Shown in pieces: positions 36,501 to 48,500 of a stretch of 64,000 nt of DNA; position 1 is the stretch's first letter; each line of letters begins with the position of its first letter. A program made the translations under genes and the position numbers. This DNA comes from Styela clava (lineage: Eukaryota > Chordata > Ascidiacea > Stolidobranchia > Styelidae), in assembly GCF_964204865.1 (NCBI RefSeq), contig NC_135253.1, positions 22,232,001-22,296,000 on the forward strand, in the 5' to 3' direction. The notes beneath the pieces were generated by a model that saw only the letters and a list, made by a program, of their open reading frames with translations, had not been told where the DNA came from and did not search any database.

Positions 36501-39500
36501 CCTCTCGTGCGGATGTCCAGGATTGAGAAGACTGAGGGAGTGAAATGTGAACTATGTGAGTGTTTCTTGAGGATATTTGTAAAAACAATTTTGTCTTGAC
36601 AGTTGAAAATATTAGCTTACAAATAGGGAAGTTGGGGAGACTTTGTGTGATAAGTTTTTTTTGTTTACCAGTTTACTCAAATCAAGGTCTTAAACCAGGG
36701 GTCGGCAACCTTTTGTCGCTCGCGGGCCAAAATTGAATTTGCAAGTCATTGGCGGGCCGCACATATTTTTGGAAAGTTAAAAATCGAATGGATGACCGAT
36801 GAACCACATTTTATCACACAGATCAGAAGTTAAATTTTAAGCAGCGCCCGTAGACTGATCATTTGAATATTTTTTGCGCCATTAAACCATTTGCACTTAG
36901 CATCAACTTTTCTGCGTTTTGTTGCCATTTGTCTAAATTATAATTAAATTATAGGCTCATTAAACGAGTAATTGTGAATTATATACTTGTTACGTTATAA
37001 TAAAATTTAGTCTACAAGTAAATTCTTTTGCGTAAAGAAGATAATCGACAAAACAGCTCTAATTTGTTACTATAATTCAGTGAAGCGTCACGGGCCGGAT
37101 TATATCACTCCGCGGGCCGTAGGTTGCCGACCCCTGCCTTAAACCATCAACTGAAATAAGAAAAGAGTAGCCTAATGATAAAAGAGTTGCAAGTTTGCTT
37201 AAAGCAAGGTCTTGGGGCCCCCAATTAAAAAAAAGGTACGGATGGAAAAGTTGTAAGTTTTCTTAGAATGAGGTCCGAGCCCTCAACTAAAAGTGCGAAG
37301 AGAACTGATAGAATGGTTGTAAGTTTGCTCACTGCAAGGAACTGATCCCTCAAAAAAAAAATTGTACTGATGAAAAGGTTGCGAGTTTGCTTAAAGCAAG
37401 GTCTCGAGCCCTCAACTAAAAGTGGAAAGAGTACTGATATCTTGTTCACGAATCTTCTCAAAACAAGGTCCCGAACCCTCAATAAGTATGAGGGATACTG
37501 ATAGAAGAGTCGCATGTTTGCTTAGCCTTAGAGCAAAGTCCCGAGCTCCTAAATAAAATAAAGGATAGCCTACTGACAGAATAATTGTAAGTTTGCGAAT
37601 ATGAATTGATTAGTTTTTGTCATCTTTAACTACTACTTTGTCATTCTTTATTACTGTAATTAAATTTATATCTCCAATTTCTCTAGATGCAAAATGTGAA
37701 TTTTTTAATGCTGGCGGATCGGTAAAAGACAGGATTGCTTTACGAATGGTGGAAACAGCTGAGAAATCTGGGCTGATAAAACCTGGGTATACTTTGATCG
37801 AGCCTACGTCTGGAAATACAGGTAGGGAGTTATTTGTTAGCTAAAGTCAAAGTTAGAATTTGTTTAGGTCACGGCTTCCAGTGTGTGCTATCTGATACAA
37901 GAGGCTCCGATACGAATAGCTGGGTGAAACCGCGCATCGTATCTTTATCTAACATGGGCTTTCTAGTAGCTGCAGGCACAAAAAATTTTAGTTTTGATCT
38001 TATGAATTGTAACGATAGATAATAAGCTCAGCTATATGCTTTGCAACGCAGAGTAGGTTGCACACTCTGGTTTAGGTTGTTAAAATTGAAATTATCTGTA
38101 GCCCTATTTCCAATAATTCTTAACGAGAATATCGGTCGGAGACCGAAGACTCATCACTTATCGATCGATTCATGCGCTCTTACTCCATAGTGACACCGTG
38201 TGTCCCGCCACTAATTAAATAATAACTCGCTGATTATACGACATAATTCATCAAAAATCAATATGCTTTTGGTCCGAGATATGATGAATGCACATGCAAA
38301 ATTTGGAGGAGATTCAACTTCCCTTTCGTGAGATATCGCGTAACATACGAAAGTGTCTAACACAGTGTTTTTAAACCGGGGTGCCGCGGCACACCGGTGT
38401 GCCGTTAAATATTGTCAGGGGTGCCGTGGGAATTTCTCCAAGTTGTGTGTCTGTGCGGTGTAGCGTCCGGCAGAGTAATCGTGTGGTACTGTTCTATATC
38501 AGACCGTGGCAGCATCTGGTGACGATTTTTTTTGTCTTTGTTTTTATTTGATTACTATTCAAGATGTCCAATTCAACAACTTTCTTCAATGTTATATTAA
38601 CAATATAACACTTATATTGTGAATATTAGGTATTTTCGCCATAATTTCAGCTGGTGGTGTGCCGCGGGATTTTCTCACTGAAAAAAGTGTGCCTTGGCTC
38701 GAAAAAGGTTGAAAAACACTGGTCTAACAGACAAACACACAAATAGACAAATACCTATCAACATACTTAACAAGTTCGATAAGTAATGACACAGCAGACC
38801 CCAGCAGCTGTTCAATGAAAAAGCTGTTCAAAATTTTATTGCCTCATTTAATATAAAAAAAAAAAGCATTACGTTTAATGAATCGAGCATATTCAATTAA
38901 TGTAGCCATTGCTTTGCTTTTTTTACGGCCCATTAGGGTCCGAGGGCCTAGTTTAAAAAGCCCCATGGGGGCCCGAGGGCCCAGATTGAGAAACTCTGCT
39001 GTGGGCAAAGCCATGTTGGCAGATAGGACTTTTGTTTCCCTTGTAGTTCAGTGGTTCAATAGTATGACATTTGGATCTTCTTGAGTAGATTAGAATGGAG
39101 ATTAAATAAAATGAAATATTTTTCAGGAATTGGTCTCGCACTTGCAGCTGCAGTGAAAGGCTACAGATGCATTATTGTAATGCCTGAAAAAATGAGCGCT
39201 GAAAAGGTAATTGGGATTAATGATTAAGTAAAGCCAAAGAATATTTTTGGATGTTTTCATCCAGAAATTTGTAATTTTGAGCAATTGAAATGTCATAGTC
39301 ACACAAAATCTTCTTCATAAAATTTCTGAAATTGCATAAAATCGATAATTCAATCAATGTTTGGTTAATTTTTCTTCGATAATAAATTTCTCTGTTGAAT
39401 ATGGCTCACTTTATTAATATATTATGATATCTCTATTTCTAATATTACAAAATATCATTAATGTACAAGGTGTTCATATGATCCCCTCACAATTTCCATT

Positions 39501-42500
39501 TTCTTATGAAGTCAGTTTTCAATATATCTTAACCAGGTTTGTTGTTTTTTTATCAGTAATTGTTTCAGTATTTTTACTTTATTCAATACATCTGAGGGCC
39601 AAAACAATAAATGGTATCGATAAATTCACTTCGCAATTTTTGAAATGTTTAAGACTTTATGGACACCCTATATATCAATAAATACTTATCCCCATAACAC
39701 TGAAATTTTTTCGCGAAACTCACTGTAACTCTGTTGTTTTATTTCAATTTCAGGTGAATGTTCTCCGAGCTCTCGGAGCAGAAATTGTTCGTACACCGAC
39801 ATCAGCATCCTTCGAAATGCCTGAATCTCATATCAGAGTTGCTCAGAAGTTACAGAATGAGATTGAAAATGCAGTTATTCTAGATCAGGTAGGGTTGCCA
39901 TTTGTGATATGTATCCTCATGCATAAAAGTGTAACATTCTATAATTGTATGTTAATTTGCCCCAAAATCCATCATCATGTACACCAGGGGTCGGCAGCCT
40001 AGGACTCGCGGGTCAGATCCGGCCTGCAGAGTACTATAATCCGGCCCGCGACGCTTCACTGAATTATAGTAACAAATTATAGCTGTTTTGACGATGATAT
40101 TCTTTACGTAACATAACTTATTGTGAGACACGTGTAGACTAAATTATATTACAACTTAAAAAGTATATAATTCACAATTACTCATTTAATGAACCTATAA
40201 TTTAATTATAATTAGACAAATGGCAACAAAACGCCGAAAAGTTGATGCTAAGTGCAAAGGGTTCAATGGCGCCGAAAATACAATGAAGGTTACCTATTTT
40301 ATTGTCCACCCAATTTTGTGAATATAAGCGAAATACGTACAATCATTTTCTGTTTGAAAATTGCAGTGTAGAACTGAGCATTCGTAAATAAAGTACTACT
40401 TGATGCTAGACTTGGAAGTAGTTCATATCAATGCAATCAGGGAAACAACTAATTTTTTTGCGGTGTCCAGTCGGTCCCCTGAATTATTTTTATTCACGGC
40501 AGTGCCAGTGGTGTATCTAGGGTCTGGCAGTCATGGCTCGTGCCATCGACGTCGTTTGAAAAAAAAGGCCAAAAGTTTCAATCGTATGTTGTTTATATAC
40601 AATAATTTCAAATGAAAAAAAAAACTGAAACTCGTATTTTCACTTAAATGATAAGTTACAAGTATCTTATTTCAATAACAGTCATTTTAAATTTTCAACC
40701 AACTATCAAGGGGGCGCGTTTTTAAACTTTGCCATGGGCGTAATGTTGCGTAGATATGCCGCTGCTCATGGGCACACAGTTATTTAACCGTCAAGTGTGA
40801 CAGCTGTTTCCGATTTGACTCTAAGATTAATTGATACCGGTAAGTAACAGTAGTCACGGAAAGTACTTTGTTTTTGGACTTTGTGTCCATATATTTGAGC
40901 ATTCCTCTCTTGGTCTTATGCAACTCTTTTTGAACGCTTACTTGAACCTACTTCATTTCCTAACGTTGGGATCACTTAAAATCTGATATTTCCTGATTTA
41001 TTTCCTCATAGTAAGCTGATCAATAGTAAAAACCTACAAACTGTTGCTTTTTGTTGCATTGGATGTCGCAGCGTTTCAGTTTTAGGGGATGTAAGTGTTA
41101 GTATCCAATATCAAATATTAAATTCGTCTTTGAAGTCTGCCATATCATGTTTAATTATTATGTATGTGCTTTAAGCAAACAGCCTGCAATCAGATATGTG
41201 GAAATCGTGCACTAAAAAGCAGCCTCATCTATCATATTAATGTCATTGTGTTGTAAATGAAACATTATCTTCCCTTGGGTAGCCTACTTCTGTAGTATGT
41301 GTACCTGGTTATGATTAGGCCATGATTTTATTTAGATTTTCCTTATTTTAGTTCTATTATACGAGTTCTGGAACGTAAAGTAGGCGAACAAAATTAGTTA
41401 CCTCCATATTTGTACACATACTTCTGGAGCACCATTCCTGTGGTTAAGCACAGTAGTTGATACGGCATATGATGGGGTCAGAGGTCATAGGTAAGATTCG
41501 CAAATAGGGGTCCGCAGCCCAAAAAGTTTGGGAAACCCTGAAATGTTTATGGTTCAGCATCGCCTGCCAAATTTACCCTGGGTAAGGTGATGGACATGGA
41601 ATTTGACCTTGAGATTTATGACCTTTGATGCCAACATAGTTAAGTCCATTATGTCATCACTTCCATTAAAATGTTATTGCAAATTATCATTTGAAAACTG
41701 TTCATTTTGAGCAACAAACCTAACATTACCAGTGAAATCTTCATGCAGGGCTTAAAATGAGATTTGTTTTCTCTTCTAGTACATCAACTCTGGGAATCCT
41801 GTTGCCCATTATGACACAACAGCAGAAGAAATAATTGAACAATGTGGAGGTTTGAATTCCTATTTTTTTCCTTCTAATTTTTAAAGTAATACTACACTCA
41901 ACGCTTGCGATACAATGCTACAAAGAGTTGGGGAAGCGTAACCCCAGACAAAAACCACTGCCAGGGGAGATAATTATGTGCAAGCTTGCGAGAAGATTGC
42001 TGGATTTCATGGTTCACGTAGGTTCCAACATCATGGTTCACGTAGTCGCTGGTAGGTTGCGGCTTCCTCCACCATAGAGTCCATGCATCTGAAACATATA
42101 TACAGAGGTTTCTTGTACGATTGAGTCGTTCAACTCTCGGCTTCTCACGATGATAAAAAACACCTCTTGTAAAGCTAAGTTCAAAGCAAAATAATTGTTC
42201 CATTCTTAGGTCATGTTGACATGGTGGTGGTGGGCGCAGGAACTGGGGGTACAGTCTGCGGGATTGGAAGAAAAATGAAAGAAAAGATTCCCAACTGTAA
42301 GGTAATGATTGGACTTACCGTAATTCTTTATATGGTGTGTGAATTTCTATGGTGTATAGTTGGTTATTGGAAAGCTTGAGCCACTACTTTTTTACGCCTT
42401 CACTTTAAACAAGGTTCTAGACAAGTGGTACCCAAACCATGGCCAACGGGCCGATTATAACCCGTGTATCTATTTTAATAGGGCCTGTCGAACTTAAGTA

Positions 42501-45500
42501 GAATAGTTTAATAACACTTTGTTTTTGTTATTTTGCGTTCTAGTCTAGATACCGCCGATTGTTACGTTATTATCAAAAGCATGTCAGTAACATTCAATTA
42601 CGCCCGTATCTTAATTATACGTACCGGTATAGGACCCTTGCGAGCACTCTCCCGACCCGCGAAGTCCTTCCTCCCATTCATAATTCTGGCCCCCGGGCAA
42701 TCAACTTTGGGAACCGCTGTTCTAGACAAGCAGTCTCTGATATGAAAGGTTATATTTTTTCGGAAGGACCAGAAAGAATATTTTCAGTTCAGGATTGCTT
42801 ACCCTATTTACTACACCCAGGACAAGGGTGCCATTGGGTTATTATTAAGTAACCCTGACAACTATTCCATCTAATGATAATTTCAGCATTTCTACATGAT
42901 GAGGATTGATCCTCAATGGTTCCCAAACCGTTGACTGTGGGCCTATTACAGCCAGTGTAACGAATTAAAATGGCCCGTAAAATAGTTTACCACTGTATCG
43001 TTTTATCGTTTTGCGTTCTAGATACGGCCGATTGTCAGGTGGTTATCACAATTTAAACATATTTATATTTGTAACAATTTAACCTAACCCTAACTGCTAT
43101 TTTGTTTAATAATAATTCCAACATTCTCAGGTTGTAGGGGTCGACCCTCTCGGCTCAATCCTAGCTCAACCTGGCGAATTGAATGAAACTGACGTTAGTT
43201 TTTATGAAGTGGAAGGAACAGGCTACGATTTCATTCCAACGGTACTGGACAGGTAGGTCAAGTAGTTAGGAATAAGGATATGTATATGGTCTCAATCGTT
43301 ATTTTAATGGTCTTATAGAGAGCCATTGGACTGCCATACGGGTTGTCTATAAAGTCCCTTTACAAATTGAATTTTGGGTACTCGCGTAGCCGCATTATGT
43401 GTACCAGGTTAGGGTAAGGCCATAATTTTATTTCATTTTTCTTTTTTTAGTTTTATTACGAGTACGGGAACTGTCTTTGTTATCCAAGTGAATATACCCT
43501 ATGCCCATAGGGCATAGTCCCTTTACACAACTTAATGTAAAGTAGGCGAACAAAATTAGTTACCTTCATATTTGTATACACACTTCAGGAGCGCCAAATT
43601 TATTGTGGGCTTTGTAAATTATAGTCAACCTCACGGATAACAATGAAAGTTTGAGAGCCCTTGGGCTAAGTTATTGGTCTCTTGTTTTCTCGCTACTCAT
43701 TTTTTTTATCAGGTCTGTTGTTGATAAATGGTACAAAACAGCTGATAAGGATTCTTTTATCATGGCAAGAAGACTGATAAGAGAAGAAGGTTTCTTATGC
43801 GGTATGTTTGATGAAATTTAATTCTTTCCAGTTGCTTGTTGCTTGGGATATATTGCCAGTGGTTGTCTTATGTCAGTGATTCCCTGAATCTGGGATGTGT
43901 AACCTTCAATACAGGATGGCCAGATATGTAAAACTGGGTGAAACTGTGTGATCGCACCTTTACATAGGCTTTCTAGTAGTTGCAGGCACAAAAATTTTGA
44001 TTATTGATCTCATGATATGCGTTGTTCGCTTCGCACAAGCTAGCTGTTAGGACATTGTGAGAGATTGGAATTACTCTCACATACCAGATTAAACTAAATT
44101 AAAAACTCGTTTCGCGCGCCGCACATCATTCAATATCAGCATTTCTCTGAGGGCTGCACAATTTTTTTCCTGTGGGACGCATTTGGCTTTCGGGCCGCAG
44201 GTTGCACACCCCTGTCTTGGGACTATCCTGAAAAATTTACACTTTATTGACGTTTTTAAAAAAAAGTTGCTTACCATAAAGACGTACTCAGAAGAAAAAT
44301 ATATTGTACCCTTTGCAAGTTCACTCACAATTTTTTTTTGTGGGACTCATTGGCCCGCGGGCGACAGGTTGAACACCCCTGCGCTAAATGATTAGGTCAC
44401 CTTATGAACTTCCATCTCCCCTCTAAATGTGAGATATCCTATCACATTGTATGATTTGTTTTCTAGGTGGCAGTAGTGGTGCAGCGATGCATATCGCACT
44501 TCAAGCATGTCGAGAATTAAAGGAAGGACAGAAATGTGTTGTGCTGTTACCTGATTCTGTCAGGAATTACATGTAAGTATGACTTGTAATTAAGGCAGAG
44601 ATGAGCAAGGTTTTTGAACCAGGGGCTAAAAATATTGCCCACTTAGACTGGCTCACTGGCGGGCCATGTAAGTGTGACGTAACAATTTAGCTATCAATCT
44701 TCACGAATTAGGGTTCTCACTGGCGGGCCATGTGAGTGTGACGTAACAATTTAGCTATCAATCTCCACGAATTAGGGTTCAACAAAGGCGGCAACAGATT
44801 ATTCGAACCATCGGTAAATGATACATGGCAAAAATGCTTAAATTATTAACAAATAATAACACCAAGAGAGCGTTATGGGGACGTTAACAAAATGGGACAG
44901 ATTGAATGACCCAGTTGCCCGTACATTGCCCCTGTCAGAGTTAGAGAGTTGTCTTTAACCATGTTGGTGTCACATATTGAAATTTCGGTTTCATTGTATG
45001 AGATGAAGGCCTGAGAATTTCACTCTAGGTTGTTTGTAAAATGTTTTATTAATGAAGAATAGTTTTTGATATTGATTTCTAACTACACTGGACTATTGGA
45101 ATTAAATTTGGAATAGGTTTTTAATTGATGGAATCTACATGGCTGTCACATATGAACGAAATACACTGGAAAAATTATATTAATTATATTCAAAACAGCA
45201 CGAACAATCCTGTTTTTGTTTCAAAGAAAATCTTAAATTTCAGACTAGACTAAGCTTTAATGATACCTTGTTCAAGATTTCAATTATGTGGGTAAGCAAT
45301 ACAGACCATCAGGAGGCCTGAGTAGTTTGTTAGTTAGTAGTCCTACATTTAAACCAGTAGTTCTCAAACTTTTTTGGAATATCTCATGTCTCACCCCCCA
45401 CCTCAAAAAATAACTAGCTGACAATAAGCTAGAACTAACAGAGAGCAAGGATAATAAAGATACAAGCATGACAGCTCTCTGCAATCTCTAAAAGTCTAAA

Positions 45501-48500
45501 ACAGTAAAGAAATGTAAATATTCAAAACAAGGCGGGCAAGATCAAATCATCAAATGTTTTTTATTTTTAATTAGCTTCACGCCCCCTGGAAAAATTATCT
45601 ACGCCCCCCCTTGTGGGGTGCGCCCCACCGTTCGAGAACCACTGATATAGACTCTTGTCAACGAACCTTCATGAAAAACTTTTTCTCTGATTTCAAAATG
45701 AAATATCCCTCAAATGCGCTGCCGGAGGATGTGTGTCAAGATGTCGCGCAACCTGAACACTAACCTAGTACACATACCATTTTCAGGTTGTGCGCCATCT
45801 TGGTACACATACTTCGGGAGCTTCCCCTCAAAAGCCATGAAAAATGGGAATCCCCAATCTGTTAATTTTTAATTCAGGACCAAATTCTTGAAGGAAGAAT
45901 GGATGATTGAGAGGAATTTCTTACCTGAAAAGAACATGGAAAAGAAATGGTGAGAACACCAACTTGATCATTGGACTTTGCATATTATTGGCAACTTTTG
46001 AAGGGCTTTGTTCAACGATGTGGCATATCATGCTAAGGGCTAGAAGTACAGTTGCCACCGCACCTCTGATTATTTTTCGTGGGTTCGCATCCCATGCAGG
46101 AATAGTTATGTGCGAGGGGACTCCTCGCCGCTGTAGGGTGGCTCATGTAACAGCTGGTCGTTTACGGCTTCCTCCACCATGTCCATGCAACTGGAAACAA
46201 AATAACTGGCCAGGTAATCCCAACCGGACACGAGGCCGTGGTTCGCCATATGATTAAGCCGTCTTATCGGCTCCCCCTCCACCTGAATAAATATGTAAAT
46301 CCTATCCTATGCTCTCATTTTTTAAAGTGAAAGTTGTTTTTAGAGCATTGCCAAAAACATAATTTTTTTTAAATACTTAGGTGGTGGGATGTCCCAGTCT
46401 CAAAGATAAAATTACATACACCCGTGTCCGTGCTCCCCACAACAACATGTGGCGCCACCTTGCAGATTATGGAAGAACAAGGATTTGACCAGATACCTGT
46501 TGTCGACGGAAACGGGTTTGTTTGAATTTTTATTTTTTACTTTATTTCTGGAGCGTGAAAAGTCCTTATTGAACAGGCATTAAGTAACCGTGAGTAAACT
46601 TTTCTTAGTGCTTCAGAAGTGTGTGTACCAATATGGAGGTGACTAATTTTGTTCGCCTACTTTACATTAAGTTGTGTAAAGGCACTTAAACTTATGGGCA
46701 GGGGGTATATTCACTTGGCTAACACAGACAGTCCCCGAACTCATAATAGAACAAAAATAAGAAAAATCAGAAATAAAATTATGGTATAACCCTAACCTGG
46801 TACACACACTAAAGGAGTGCCCCCTTTCTCTCACGCAATCGAGGCATTTGAAAGAAATTACACATGAAAATGGGATCTTTCAACTTCTCCTAATACTCAA
46901 TACCAATACTAACTATGCCACGTCATGAATAAAACAACGCGTGTTTACTATTTTTTATTAATTCAGAAACAAAATATTTTTATTCTTTTGATGCTGTTGT
47001 TAATTCTGCTCATACTGAGTTGTTTTGAGCAAAAATGGATAAAGTTGAATAAGTTGAACACTGAACAGATAATTGAGATCTGTTGCAGTTGCAGATAAAC
47101 AGTGATATAATTGGTTGCCTATTTCTTTTTTTGTTTTTTTTGTCACGGTACCTCCAATACCATTTTATGTTTTAGTTAATGGGTATTTCTGTATGGGTTT
47201 TCCATGGGTTGTGAATTTGCAAGAATTAAATGGAAAAGCAGTATCATCATAAGATTCCCGGGGATCGAACAAATATATGAGATTGACCTTAAACTGTTTG
47301 GTTCGCGGAATTGCAATTTTTATGCTTCGGACTGTGCTCTCAGAGAAAGTTACATCTGATTGGCAAAAGTTTATACTCTGTTTGTTGCCAGTTTCCAGAC
47401 TTTGGGATAATCAGCTCTCGATATTTATAACTTTGTTTCTGCTTTAAATTTAGAATCAAACTGATGAATTTAAAATTATGAAATTCAACTTTCTGTTTTG
47501 AAAAATCTAAATTATAGCCTTCTCAGATTTTAAATTCTAATGCCAGCAAGAGCATATATAGTAATCGGAAAATATTGTTTTCAGTGTTGTTCTTGGCACA
47601 GTTACAATGGGAAACATGATGAGTAATCTTACTTCTGGTAAAATTGTTCCTAACGATGCCGTGTCGAAGACTTTGTACAAAGGATTCAAGGAGGTTTGTG
47701 GTCTGATTTTATTATTTTATTTATTTATACGTTTGTCACCTGGAACATAGCTCTGTACAAATAGATACTAAATAAGGAAATTATAAGGCTCTGTACAAGC
47801 GTTGCCGCCGATCTTTTTGGCAAAATCAAGAGCTCCAAGGCTTAACAGTACCAGAACCTGTTTTCATCTCCATATATTTGAGCATTAGTCTCTTGTTTAC
47901 TGGCAGATTCAAATGACAGACAACCTGAAGAAACTTTCACGAATTTTGGAAATTGATCATTTTGCGATTGTGATGCATAGCAAGCTACAATGTAAGTTTG
48001 AAGATTTCTTAGTTTTTTTTTACTTGTTACTTATCGATTTTAATCGGGAAGTATGTTGATAGGTATTTGTCTGTTTGTCTGTCTGTTAGATGCACACGAT
48101 ATCCAACGAAAGTGAGATTGGATCTGCTGCAGATTTTGCATGTGCATTCATATGTCGGACCAGAAGCCTATTGATTTTGGATGAATTATGTCGTATAATT
48201 AGTGGAATGGAAGACAAAGGTGTCACTATGGAGTGAGAGTGCTGTTTTGGGGGATCCCCTAACTTTCGATCGATAAGTCTTCGGTCTCTGACCGATATTC
48301 TTGTTTCTCTCTTCTTTGGAATACAGCTCAGAATAAGTCTGAACTCTGATGTGTAATTTCTCACCCAGAATAGCAGAACTATTTGCTTCCATCTCGTCCA
48401 ATTTCAACATTATTTTCCACTAAATCGCCCTGTAATATTTTATTTTTGATGATATTTTCCTACTTTCAGGTGACATTGCCAACCTATCATTGACCGACTT

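Noticed and set aside
37200-37515. Minus-strand 96-aa repetitive frame
   Set aside because: A translation of the intron 3 minisatellite; the periodicity is in the DNA and the frame is not conserved between units.
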